DNA of 64,000 bases, taken from assembly GCA_947501615.1 (NCBI GenBank), contig CANMWK010000006.1, positions 62,001-126,000 on the forward strand, given 5' to 3'. Below are positions 1-7,385 of this stretch, one piece after another. This stretch comes from an uncultured Tenacibaculum sp. GTDB taxonomy: Bacteria > Bacteroidota > Bacteroidia > Flavobacteriales > Flavobacteriaceae. The notes under the pieces were generated by a model. That model was not told the origin of the DNA. It searched no databases and saw only the letters and a list, made by a program, of their open reading frames with translations. A program made the position numbers and the translations under genes. Position 1 is the stretch's first letter; every line of letters begins with the position of its first letter.

Positions 1-1
1 A

Positions 2-163
2 CGTACCGTATTTTGTTTGGGGAAAATGACTTTACCTAATGACAAGCTGTTAGAAGTAAGTGTATTTGAAAAGAATGGAGGTAGGCATCAAACTTTTCTA
101 TTAGAAAGTAAAGATTGGGATAAAGCTCGTACTATTGAAAATTTACAGTTGAGATGGGAATAA
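2..163 (+). CDS. traN: Conjugative transposon protein TraN, C-terminal end (partial)
   Basis: The frame is open from the left edge to a TAA at 161-163, giving the last 53 residues of a protein that ends in NLQLRWE. It overlaps the next gene by 10 nt, as transfer genes of Bacteroides-type elements often do. In those elements traN, a component of the mating-pair channel in the outer envelope, lies directly before traO. The name rests mainly on this position and on the identities of the next two genes, because only a tail is visible. Confidence 0.55.
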   Translation, partial: RTVFCLGKMTLPNDKLLEVSVFEKNGGRHQTFLLESKDWDKARTIENLQLRWE

Positions 164-723
164 GATTCATAATTCTAACAGGGCTCATACTACTTATAAG
201 CCCTGTTCATGCGCAACGTTTATTGGGAGGCGAAACGGCTATACAACTATCTGGTGCAACTCCCACAAACTCAACGGATGCTATATCAGAAAATTTTAGT
301 TTTCAATTAGGGGTAATTACTAACACCAAAAAAGGGAATTACTGGAAGTTTGAAACAGCGTATCAGCGAAAAACTTTTGATTACAAAAACCAAAGGTTAC
401 CCTACGATTTTTATAATGGGAACATCGGATACTTTTTACAAACTTTTAGTAATTATCAAAAGAATTTTTTAGTGTATACAGGAGTCTCAGGTATAGCTGG
501 CTACGAAGTGTTTAATAACGACATCTCATTATTACAAGATGGAGCAACGCTTAACAACCGCTCTGGATTTGTTTACGGAGGAAAAGCAACACTTTCAATT
601 GAAACCTACCTATCAAACCATTGGGTGCTGTTTGCTTTTTCTGAAGTAAACTATATCCCCAAAAGTGGATTGGCTCAATGGCAATCACAGTTCGGAATAG
701 GAACACGCATATTTATAAATTAA
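154..723 (+). CDS. traO: Conjugal transfer protein TraO
   Basis: The 189-residue protein has an N-terminal signal peptide (hydrophobic run followed by SPVHAQR) and then a beta-rich sequence with alternating aromatic residues, ending in FGIGTRIFIN, which resembles an outer-membrane strand. This matches the TraO family of Bacteroidetes conjugative transposons, thought to sit in the outer membrane as part of the transfer channel. It overlaps traN and lies 13 nt before traQ, so the three are one operon. The traP primase gene often found between traO and traQ is absent. Confidence 0.8.
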   Translation: MGIRFIILTGLILLISPVHAQRLLGGETAIQLSGATPTNSTDAISENFSFQLGVITNTKKGNYWKFETAYQRKTFDYKNQRLPYDFYNGNIGYFLQTFSNYQKNFLVYTGVSGIAGYEVFNNDISLLQDGATLNNRSGFVYGGKATLSIETYLSNHWVLFAFSEVNYIPKSGLAQWQSQFGIGTRIFIN

Positions 724-736
724 AATCTAAAATAAA

Positions 737-1168
737 ATGAAAATCATATCAGTTTTAGGGCTCGTTATCTTCATTATTTCTTCCATACTAGCTACTGCTT
801 GTAGCAAGGAAGAATTAGATATTCAAAAAGCCTATTCGTACCAATTAACCCATTTACCAATCCCTGAAGAGATTGTTAAAAATGAAACCGTAGAAATACG
901 TTGTACTTTGGACAAGCAAGGAGACTATAAAGATGCTATTTTTAAGATTCGTTTTTTTCAAAATGAAGGAAAGGGATGGTTATTTTTAGAAGATAAACCA
1001 TTGGAAACTCCTAATGATTTATATCCTTTAAACAAAGACACATTTCGGTTATATTACACCGCTAATTCTACAGAAAACCATCAGTTTGATGTATATATAG
1101 AAGACAACTTTGGGCAATCTGAAAAGGTGAGTTTTGAATTTAGAACACAGATACAAACGGACGATTAA
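737..1168 (+). CDS. traQ: Conjugal transfer lipoprotein TraQ (DUF3872-like)
   Basis: The 143-residue protein begins with a lipoprotein signal (hydrophobic run, then LATACSKEE with the lipid-accepting Cys at residue 22). The rest reads as one compact beta domain, like the DUF3872/TraQ proteins that end the transfer operon of Bacteroides-type conjugative elements. It is the last gene of the operon: after it come a gap and a hairpin terminator at 1431-1458. The exact role of TraQ in DNA transfer is not established. Confidence 0.75.
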   Translation: MKIISVLGLVIFIISSILATACSKEELDIQKAYSYQLTHLPIPEEIVKNETVEIRCTLDKQGDYKDAIFKIRFFQNEGKGWLFLEDKPLETPNDLYPLNKDTFRLYYTANSTENHQFDVYIEDNFGQSEKVSFEFRTQIQTDD

Positions 1169-1430
1169 TTTTCAATTTTCTTGAATTGTTGTACGCTAGG
1201 TAATTTTTTTGGGGCAAAATAGGAAAGCCTTTTAAGAGTGAGGAAAATGATATTACTATTAGGAAGGCATATCCCTTTTTAGAAAAATCAATTTTTAAAT
1301 CTTAATTGGAAGAAATTAAAAGAGCCTATCTGTACTAGATGTATTGAAAATAAAGAAAAAACAATTCGTCCAAGCGAAGTTCTTTTGCTTCTTTTCTTTC
1401 TTCGCAGTTATTAAAGAAAAGAAGTTCAAA

Positions 1431-1458
1431 GGGGGTACATAAAAATACCTCCTTTTTT
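1431..1458 (+). terminator. Rho-independent terminator of the tra operon
   Basis: Arms GGGGGTA (1431-1437) and TACCTCC (1446-1452) pair over 7 bp with one G-U wobble around an 8-nt loop, followed by six T. It faces the right way for traN-traO-traQ. Confidence 0.7.
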
Positions 1459-1490
1459 AATTCACTAATTAGTTATTTTTTAAAAATCAT

Positions 1491-1520
1491 ATACCAAATG
1501 AATTTCTCTTCATTTAGTAT
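1491..1520 (-). terminator. Possible terminator of the leftward radC block
   Basis: Arms ATACCAAATGAA (1491-1502) and TTCATTTAGTAT (1509-1520) pair with one mismatch around a 6-nt loop. On the minus strand the hairpin is followed by ATGATTTTT, a weak T tract, about 30 nt after the radC-like stop codon. Confidence 0.4.
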
Positions 1521-1551
1521 TTGATTACGAGCTATAATTTAGTTTTATAGT

Positions 1552-2001
1552 TTACAAAATGCCGTTATCTGCAAAACTATAGTAATTACCATTAGGAGCA
1601 AGTATAAGATGGTCTAAAACCTTAATATCAAATAGCTCTGCGGCTTGTTTAATTCTTCTTGTTAGGTTTTGATCTGCCTCACTAGGGTTTAGTTTTCCAC
1701 TTGGGTGGTTGTGTGCTAAAATTACAGCTACGGATAACGATTTTAGAATAACTGCAAACAAAATTCTAAGATCTATTAACGTACAGGTAATTCCTCCCTG
1801 TGAAAGTTGATATATACCTTTAGCCTTATTACTATTGTTCAATAAAAGTACTTTGAAGCTTTCTTGAATCCCGATAGTGTCTTTATCCCAATGCTCGAAA
1901 AGTAATTGAGCAGCAGAATCTGAACTATTAATTTTTAACCATTTAGAAGATGGCAAACCTTGTTTATAACTAATCTTTATTTCGTTGACTTGTAATTTCA
2001 T
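1552..2001 (-). CDS. Short RadC-like JAMM-domain protein
   Basis: The 149-residue protein carries the metal-binding JAMM motif HNHPSG...S..D (H-x-H-x7-S-x2-D) of the RadC family around residues 96-109. It lacks the helix-hairpin-helix part of full-length RadC (about 225 residues), so it is the short form that is common on conjugative elements and genomic islands of Bacteroidetes. RadC was once called a DNA repair protein but its function is unresolved; on mobile elements a role against host defence or in DNA processing has been suggested. It is the last gene of the leftward block 3216-1552. Confidence 0.85.
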   Translation of the reverse strand: MKLQVNEIKISYKQGLPSSKWLKINSSDSAAQLLFEHWDKDTIGIQESFKVLLLNNSNKAKGIYQLSQGGITCTLIDLRILFAVILKSLSVAVILAHNHPSGKLNPSEADQNLTRRIKQAAELFDIKVLDHLILAPNGNYYSFADNGIL

Positions 2002-2099
2002 TATTTTTATTTTTTTTAATCGTAATTTGTAAACTCCCTTCGATATTCATTTGGGCAATTCACTTGAAAAATACCTACTCATTTCATTTTCTTTAGCTA

Positions 2100-2327
2100 T
2101 CAAATAATTGATACTAACAAAGTAATCCCACCTATAATGCAACCCCATTTAACCACTATAAATAATAATGAAAAAGCAAAACTGAACAACCAACGTACTA
2201 TAGAAACCGTAGCTAAAAGAGCAATAACAACAATTGCTTCTTTTGTTATGATATTTGATAGTAAATAGCCTAGTGCTAGAAGTAGCAGTATTTTTATAAT
2301 TGTATTTGGTAAGACTTTCATAATCAC
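2100..2327 (-). CDS. Small hydrophobic membrane protein of the ICE
   Basis: The 75-residue protein is almost wholly hydrophobic, with two or three likely membrane spans and few charges. The frame opens with GTG at 2327, overlapping the upstream stop codon by 4 nt; an ATG two codons later (2321) is an equally good start. Coupling with the upstream gene suggests one operon. The protein is not recognised and no function is assigned. Confidence 0.5.
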   Translation of the reverse strand: MIMKVLPNTIIKILLLLALGYLLSNIITKEAIVVIALLATVSIVRWLFSFAFSLLFIVVKWGCIIGGITLLVSII

Positions 2328-2551
2328 GCTTGTTTTTTTATTATTCCTATTTCAATTAGCTTTTTATCTTTAAAAAACATTATTTTACCATAATCAAAAC
2401 CGACATTGAAAGCTATATTTTTAAGGTACTCTTGATATACTACTCCTTTAATATTCTCACCTATTAGATTATTAAAAATTACTTTTAAACTTCCTTCGTT
2501 ACCTTGTAAAATGGTCTCTCCTTTTTGCTTGATTTCTTCACGAACATTCAT
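2324..2551 (-). CDS. Small hypothetical ICE protein
   Basis: A 75-residue soluble protein with no signal peptide or membrane span. It begins MNVREEIKQKGE and ends lysine-rich (KDKKLIEIGIIKKQA). It lies 5 nt after the gene at 2557-2967 and overlaps the start of the membrane protein downstream, so it belongs to the same leftward operon. No family is recognised. Confidence 0.5.
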   Translation of the reverse strand: MNVREEIKQKGETILQGNEGSLKVIFNNLIGENIKGVVYQEYLKNIAFNVGFDYGKIMFFKDKKLIEIGIIKKQA

Positions 2552-2556
2552 ATATT

Positions 2557-2967
2557 TTAATTTTTAATTAGTTGTTGATCTTGTATGTTTTTAAGCCACG
2601 TATTAGCAAAGGCAACATTCTTAGCTACTGCCTTATGCCTAATCCCTTTTATCTTTCCATTCTCAATAAATAAGTCTATTTGATCTATACCCATATAATC
2701 GTTACGAAAACTGTAAGGCATTACTATGGTGTCTTTGTCATTTTGGGCTAAAAGGAAACACATTTCAGGGTCTGCCATTAAATCTCCATTTTGTGTACCA
2801 TAATGAGCAAGGGAGTATATTTCATAATTCTCTATCTGTTCAACTTTCTCGACAATTAAAGGCATAACTCCTTTTTTATTATCTAGCTTTACATATCCGT
2901 TATTTTCTTTGGCTAATGCTACTAACCTTAAAAAGATATTAGTGGCTGTTTTATTTAGAGTTTTCAT
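2557..2967 (-). CDS. Hypothetical ICE protein, resembles DUF6908
   Basis: A 136-residue soluble protein with an N-terminal segment rich in Lys and Asn (LAKENNGYVKLDN), then a mixed alpha/beta sequence containing EMCFLL and YSFRNDYMGID. The pattern recalls a small family (DUF6908) found beside radC-like and antirestriction genes on Bacteroidetes elements. That assignment is from memory of the family's look, not from a search. It sits in the middle of the leftward accessory operon. Confidence 0.5.
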   Translation of the reverse strand: MKTLNKTATNIFLRLVALAKENNGYVKLDNKKGVMPLIVEKVEQIENYEIYSLAHYGTQNGDLMADPEMCFLLAQNDKDTIVMPYSFRNDYMGIDQIDLFIENGKIKGIRHKAVAKNVAFANTWLKNIQDQQLIKN

Positions 2968-2997
2968 TGTATGATTTTTCAGGTTGTACTAGTAAGG

Positions 2998-3216
2998 TTA
3001 AATGCTATTTAAAATGAGAGTTTTGCACTCTAAAGCTGCTTTGTTAGGGTAATTCTCCAAATACTCAAAAGCATCTATTTTTTGAGTAGTTGATAGCTTT
3101 TTAGTAAGTGTTTCCGCTTGTTTTCGTTGTCCGTTTACAATAGACAATAGGATGTACTCGTAATAATCCGTTATCCTGTTGAAGTCGTATTCTTTTAATG
3201 TTTTCAATGATACCAT
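2998..3216 (-). CDS. Small hypothetical helical protein of the ICE
   Basis: A 72-residue protein that looks wholly helical (MVSLKTLKEYDFNRITDYYEY...). It is the first gene of the leftward block, about 30 nt upstream of the DUF6908-like gene, and its promoter must lie in or next to the structured segment at 3252-3586. No family is recognised. Confidence 0.45.
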   Translation of the reverse strand: MVSLKTLKEYDFNRITDYYEYILLSIVNGQRKQAETLTKKLSTTQKIDAFEYLENYPNKAALECKTLILNSI

Positions 3217-3790
3217 AATTCACGTTTTAAGAATTTCAATCCCTCTATTAAATTTTAAGGGGTGTTTGTTTCTTTCTTACGTGCATAGCACAATAAATGA
3301 AGTAGGTTTTGTCAAGACTTTTCTAAAGAAATTAGGTGTGTTTGCGACGTAGTAAAATACTTGTATTTTCAAGGAAGTAGATACCTCATTTCTTTAGAAA
3401 ACTTGTGTAGTCTTGACAAGTTCTATTAGGATATTTAGCAGTTCTTTTGAAAGGTTTTGTGTTATCGTGTACGGTGAGTTAAGCGATATAAGCAAAAGAT
3501 TTCAAATTAGAAATGCTTATATCCTGCCCGTTTTTCGCTGTCCCGAAAAACGATAAAGGCTTCATTTATTATTAACCCCTTAAAATGTATTAGTCCAATC
3601 TTGAATTTTTAAGAATTGGTGACAAAGGCTCAAGAAGAATTTGTTGCTAATTCAGTGAAGAAAATTTAAGGTTGGATGTTCTAATTCTACAATTGTAAGA
3701 GATAACCCTAACAACTTTCTTTCGGACTATTTTTTAAAAAATGTCTATATGGATTGTCTTGTTTGATTTTAAAGTCAATAAAATTGTACT
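3217..3790. other. Gene-free ICE segment containing a nested inverted-repeat region (3252-3586)
   Basis: No ORF of note is present. Six sets of inverted repeats are seen: 12-bp outer arms (3252-3263 with 3575-3586, ATTTTAAGGGGT); 11-bp arms inside them (3292-3302 with 3560-3570, AATAAATGAAG); a long stem (3309-3332 with 3388-3400 plus 3409-3419; 11 and 13 bp perfect, with an 8-nt bulge at 3401-3408); a small central repeat AAAATAC/GTATTTT (3354-3369); 10-bp arms GATATAAGCA (3485-3494 with 3514-3523); and 9-bp arms CGTTTTTCG (3529-3537 with 3544-3552). The layout is a closed multibranch fold. Possible roles are oriT, a structured RNA, or a small miniature-element-like insertion. The part 3587-3790 looks plain. 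Confidence 0.7.
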
Positions 3791-4711
3791 ATGGATAACA
3801 AAGACGAAATAGTTTCAAAATTTATAGATTTTATAAAAAACCATGATGTCCCAGAAAAGGGAAAAATTAGTCCTTCAACTATAAACGATGTAGTCCCTTA
3901 TAGTAAAAGACACTTTGATAGAATATTTAAAGAATATTCGAAATATACACCCTTTGAAATTGCCGAGAGATTTAGACTACTGTGTTGCATAGAAAGTATA
4001 AAAAAGGGTAATAAATTAAAAGATACAGCCTATGATTATGGGTATACACCAGAAGCTTTATCTAATCTTATAAGAACTAAAATAAATATTGATGTTAAAA
4101 AAATTAAACAGAAAAATTTTGAATTTGAAAAACATATGAAAATTAGCAATCTAATGATACAATTAGACAAATTTAAGTACCAATTAAGCTTGGATAATTT
4201 TATGATGCTTTTAGGAGGACTAGATGGTGAGAAAATATTAAAGACAATTACGACACATCCAAACACTTCAAAGCCAGTAGACATATTTGACCTAAATTTA
4301 GACTCTAGAAAACTAATAGCCTTTTTGAAAAAATATGACGGCTTAAATGTGAATAAAAAAACTTATGAAAATATTGATTCACAAGAAGCTATAGTTATGA
4401 GTGTAATTCTAGAATATAACATTTCAATTAATGGGTTTAATGAATTTACAATGAGTACTGATGAAATATTATCAGTGTTTTTCTTATTAAATTTCTTTTT
4501 CAATATTAGTTCGCTTAAACTTAAAAACGGTAGATATCGGCTTATAGTTAACCAAGAATTAAAAGAAGTATTAAGACTCGTCGAAGCATTTGAAAATGCC
4601 GCTGCTGAACCATTGGGTATTATGCTACATTGTGTTGTTAAAGAAGAAAAGGTAACTGTAGAGTTTAATTGGCTTTATAAACAGATGATATTAGAGTTTG
4701 CTAGTAATTAA
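3791..4711 (+). CDS. AraC-type HTH protein with N-terminal DNA-binding domain
   Basis: In this 306-residue protein the AraC-like double helix-turn-helix lies at the N-terminus, about residues 25-105 (KRHFDRIFKEYSKYTPFEIAERFRL and then DTAYDYGYTPEALSNL), followed by about 200 residues of unknown, mostly helical sequence. AraC proteins usually have the HTH at the C-terminus, so the order is reversed as in some ADA/AraC-like proteins. It stands alone between the repeat-rich segment and the recombinase and may control element functions; that is inference from position. Confidence 0.7.
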   Translation: MDNKDEIVSKFIDFIKNHDVPEKGKISPSTINDVVPYSKRHFDRIFKEYSKYTPFEIAERFRLLCCIESIKKGNKLKDTAYDYGYTPEALSNLIRTKINIDVKKIKQKNFEFEKHMKISNLMIQLDKFKYQLSLDNFMMLLGGLDGEKILKTITTHPNTSKPVDIFDLNLDSRKLIAFLKKYDGLNVNKKTYENIDSQEAIVMSVILEYNISINGFNEFTMSTDEILSVFFLLNFFFNISSLKLKNGRYRLIVNQELKEVLRLVEAFENAAAEPLGIMLHCVVKEEKVTVEFNWLYKQMILEFASN

Positions 4712-4899
4712 CTCTGATAATCTAACAAATCAATCTACTAATCAAAATCATAAATTCTTTGATTTAATTCTAAATAACAATTATTAAATCAGACAAGTAA
4801 AGACAAATAGAGCCGATTCTAATTACTTGTAAATTACAAGACTTTCAAAGCCATAAGTTTATAAAAAGAAGTAAAAAACATGCTTCTGTTTATCAACCT

Positions 4900-5097
4900 A
4901 TGCAGCACATCAATAAGGAAAATATAGCACAAGCAACGGAGAGGGTAAAGCAACGATTGCCTATTGAAAAAATACGCCAAATCCCTAAGTATAAAAACAT
5001 ATCTGTTGAAGCATATCATCAGCTTATTAAAAATGCGGAAACCTTTTCTTTACTCGTATTGCAAGCCTTTACTATACAAGATCAAAATGTTTTTTAA
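4900..5097 (+). CDS. Small hypothetical protein upstream of the recombinase
   Basis: A 65-residue helical protein, MQHINKENIAQATERV..., charged in the first half, with no membrane span. It lies 66 nt before the recombinase gene on the same strand. Small basic or helical proteins beside recombinases can be excision factors, but nothing in the sequence proves this. An antisense ORF at 4834-5019 looks like its shadow. Confidence 0.45.
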   Translation: MQHINKENIAQATERVKQRLPIEKIRQIPKYKNISVEAYHQLIKNAETFSLLVLQAFTIQDQNVF

Positions 5098-5163
5098 CAG
5101 ATATTCTTACACAAAACTTATATAGACCTATATCTTTGTTATTGATCTTCAATACCTAAAATC

Positions 5164-6825
5164 ATGGATAACTTAGCTCTTTTCAAACAATTCGCTCCAA
5201 AAGCTCCAAAAAAATTTCAAGATGGTAACAATGCGGTTATTTATACCCGTGTTTCCTCTAGCGACCAAGAAGACAACACCAGTTTAGCTTCTCAAAAAAA
5301 ACATTGTGATTTATATGCCCAAAGACGAAATTTAAATGTGGTGGGGTATTTTGGAGGCACATATGAATCTGCCAAAACAGATGACAGAAAAGAGTTTAAT
5401 CGAATGCTCACCTTTGTAAAACGTTCAAAAAACATAAGCTATATTATTGTATATTCCTATGAACGTTTTTCTCGCTCAGGTATCAATGGAGCATCTATTG
5501 CAGAGGAATTACTCAAAAAATATGGTGTCATTACATTAGCTATTACACAAGAACTTGACCCAACTACTCCTTCAGGTTCTTTTCAGCAAAAAATCTTTTT
5601 CCTTTTTGGGCAAATGGATAATGAACTTAGGAGAGATAAAACCGTTACAGGGATGAAAGAGCTCCTTTTAAAAGGGTATTGGGTTTGGGCTGCTCCTAGA
5701 GGATATCAAGACTTAAATAAAGGAAAAGCTACAGAACGTAAGTTAGTGATCAATGAAGAAGGAAAACTACTGAAAAAAGCGTTTGAATGGAAAGCTTACA
5801 ATCAATTACCAAACGTAGAAATTGTAAGACGTTTAAAGAAAATGGGAGTTAACTTATCTGAAAGACGTTTGAATGATTTGTTTTCCAATCCTTTTTATTG
5901 TGGGCTGATTACAAGTAAAATGATTCCAGACCAAGTAGTTGAAGGGAATCATGAAGCCATGATTTCAAAAGAACTTTTTTTACAAGTGCATAATATTAGA
6001 AAAGAAAAACGTGTACATGGCTTTGTGCATAATAAAGACAATGACAACCTACCGTTAAAAGTCTTTACAAAGTGTTCTAAATGTGAAAAAGCAATGACGG
6101 GCTATTTAGTGAAGAAGAAAAACTTGTATTACTATAAATGCCGTACAAAAGGCTGTAAAGTAAATCGTAGTGCCAAAGCAATGCATGAGTTATTCAGTAA
6201 CGTACTTACTAATTTTAAAATTGAAAAAGAAGAATTAGACATTATCAAAGTACAATTGGAGGAACAAATGAGTGGATTCTTTAGATCGAAAATAGAGAAC
6301 GAAACAGCTCTAAAAGCCAACTTAAATGTTTTAAAAAAGAAACTAGAAAATATAGAAGAACGATTTGTTATTGGTGAAATAGATCGACCTCTTTATGACA
6401 AATACAGCTCCAAATACAAAAATGAATATTTTGAAATTGAACAAGAAATTGAAAAAACAAGCGGATACAGTTCGAACCTCAAAAAAGTAATCCATTTTGT
6501 AACCAAAACTGCCACCAATGTACTGCCGTTGTGGGAATCTTCTACGCTAGAAAACAAAAAGCTTTTTCAAAAAATGCTATTTCCTGACGGAATCTACTAT
6601 AATCGAGAATTAGACCAAGTTCGAACCACTAGAATAAATTCATTTTTCTCGCTAATCCCAGAGATGTCAAGTACTACGGGAAATAAAAAAAGCGGAAATT
6701 CTATCATATCTGATAAAAAATCCGCTTTAGTGACTCTGAAGGGAGTCGAACCCCCAACCGCTGGAGCCGAAATCCAGTGCTCTATCCAATTGAGCTACAG
6801 AGCCATAAAATTTTATTTACGCTAA
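5164..6825 (+). CDS. Large serine recombinase (site-specific integrase of the ICE)
   Basis: This 553-residue protein begins with a resolvase catalytic domain (about 22-170): YTRVSSSDQED with nucleophile Ser31, then YSYERFSRSG. A recombinase domain follows (about 175-290), then a Cys-pair zinc ribbon (CSKCEKAM...YKCRTKGC, about 305-335) and a coiled-coil (about 350-440), the layout of large serine integrases. A -7 box TATCTTTG lies at 5131-5138. It is the outermost element gene and most likely integrates the element next to tRNA-Arg. The last 40 or so codons cross the tRNA terminator and the tRNA gene on the other strand (LKGVEPPTAGAEIQ is an antisense-tRNA peptide), and the stop overlaps the yqeY stop. 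The C-terminus may therefore be a product of the integration junction. Confidence 0.9.
   Translation: MDNLALFKQFAPKAPKKFQDGNNAVIYTRVSSSDQEDNTSLASQKKHCDLYAQRRNLNVVGYFGGTYESAKTDDRKEFNRMLTFVKRSKNISYIIVYSYERFSRSGINGASIAEELLKKYGVITLAITQELDPTTPSGSFQQKIFFLFGQMDNELRRDKTVTGMKELLLKGYWVWAAPRGYQDLNKGKATERKLVINEEGKLLKKAFEWKAYNQLPNVEIVRRLKKMGVNLSERRLNDLFSNPFYCGLITSKMIPDQVVEGNHEAMISKELFLQVHNIRKEKRVHGFVHNKDNDNLPLKVFTKCSKCEKAMTGYLVKKKNLYYYKCRTKGCKVNRSAKAMHELFSNVLTNFKIEKEELDIIKVQLEEQMSGFFRSKIENETALKANLNVLKKKLENIEERFVIGEIDRPLYDKYSSKYKNEYFEIEQEIEKTSGYSSNLKKVIHFVTKTATNVLPLWESSTLENKKLFQKMLFPDGIYYNRELDQVRTTRINSFFSLIPEMSSTTGNKKSGNSIISDKKSALVTLKGVEPPTAGAEIQCSIQLSYRAIKFYLR
6685..6728 (-). terminator. Terminator of tRNA-Arg, inside the recombinase frame
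   Basis: Perfect 8-bp arms AAAGCGGA (6689-6696) and TCCGCTTT (6721-6728) flank a 24-nt loop. Read on the minus strand, the second arm runs into TTTTTTTATTT, a strong T tract that begins 3 nt after the tRNA end. On the plus strand this is coding sequence of the recombinase. Confidence 0.65.
6731..6804 (-). tRNA. tRNA-Arg (anticodon TCG)
   Basis: A full 74-nt cloverleaf is readable on the minus strand. Acceptor stem: GGCTCTG with CAGAGTC (one G-U). D arm: GCTC/GAGC. Anticodon stem: CTGGA/TCCAG with loop TTTCGGC, giving anticodon TCG (reads CGA). Then a 5-nt variable loop, T arm GGGGG-TTCGACT-CCCTT and discriminator A. The CCA end is not encoded. The 3' end faces the conjugative element, the usual position of an integration site. 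Confidence 0.95.
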
Positions 6826-7263
6826 CTGTTGCTTTACGATAGAAGAAATAGTTTTACCATCAGCCTGTCCTGCTAATTTCTTAGAGACAATACCCATTAC
6901 CTTTCCCATATCTTTCATTCCTTCTGCGTTGACCTCTCCTATTACTTCTGTAACCACCTTAGTGATCTCTTCTTCACTTAATGCTTCTGGTAAAAATTGT
7001 TCAAGCACTTTAGCTTCTGCCAATTCAGGATCTGCTAAGTCTTGTCTATTTTGACTTATAAATACTTCTGCGCTATCTTTTCGTTGTTTTACTTGCTTTT
7101 GAATAATCTTTAATTCTTGTTCACTTGATAATTCTCCAGCTCCTGCTTCTGTTTTCGCTAACATAAAAGCAGACTTTAAAGCCCTTAGTGCTGTTAAAGC
7201 AACTGTATCTTTAGACTTCATAGCCTCTTTCATTTTGTTCATTACCTCTTGTTGTACACTCAT
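6817..7263 (-). CDS. yqeY: GatB/YqeY-domain protein
   Basis: A 148-residue protein with the YqeY family layout: helical N-terminal half (MSVQQEVMNKMKEAMKSKD, LTALRALKSAF) and the helical GatB/YqeY tail (LPEALSEEEI, MKDMGKVMGIVSKKLAGQADGKTI) also found at the end of amidotransferase subunit GatB, where it contacts tRNA. Stand-alone YqeY has no settled function. The frame extends 6 codons upstream, but MSVQQ at 7263 matches the family start. It sits downstream of ftsZ, separated by a strong hairpin, as in many Flavobacteria. Confidence 0.9.
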   Translation of the reverse strand: MSVQQEVMNKMKEAMKSKDTVALTALRALKSAFMLAKTEAGAGELSSEQELKIIQKQVKQRKDSAEVFISQNRQDLADPELAEAKVLEQFLPEALSEEEITKVVTEVIGEVNAEGMKDMGKVMGIVSKKLAGQADGKTISSIVKQQLA

Positions 7264-7292
7264 GAGTTTTATTTTTTTCAAATATAATGATA

Positions 7293-7320
7293 AAAAAATC
7301 CTGATTTTTCAGGATTTTTT
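7293..7320 (-). terminator. Terminator after ftsZ
   Basis: Arms AAAAAATCCTG (7293-7303) and CAGGATTTTTT (7310-7320) are perfectly complementary with a 6-nt loop; A and T tracts make it able to act in both directions. It closes the dcw operon before yqeY. Confidence 0.8.
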
Positions 7321-7385
7321 ACTTTGTTTTATTGGTTTAAATATTAATTTTTAAACAAGTATTTAAAAAGTACTTTCTAATTTTA

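Larger units (their letters stand above)
1169..1551. other. Gene-free spacer between convergent ICE operons
   Basis: No convincing ORF is seen. The spacer holds a hairpin with 12-bp perfect arms (CTTCTTTTCTTT at 1388-1399 and its complement at 1413-1424), then a terminator at 1431-1458, then a second hairpin at 1491-1520. This fits a convergent spacer between the rightward tra genes and the leftward radC block. Confidence 0.6.

Noticed and set aside
3252..3586. Retron msr-msd region
   Set aside because: The folded segment is suggestive, but no reverse transcriptase ORF is nearby; the next gene is an AraC-type protein.
4834..5019. Minus-strand 61-codon ORF
   Set aside because: It lies opposite the 65-codon ORF before the recombinase, with a Cys/Phe/Arg-rich composition typical of shadows.
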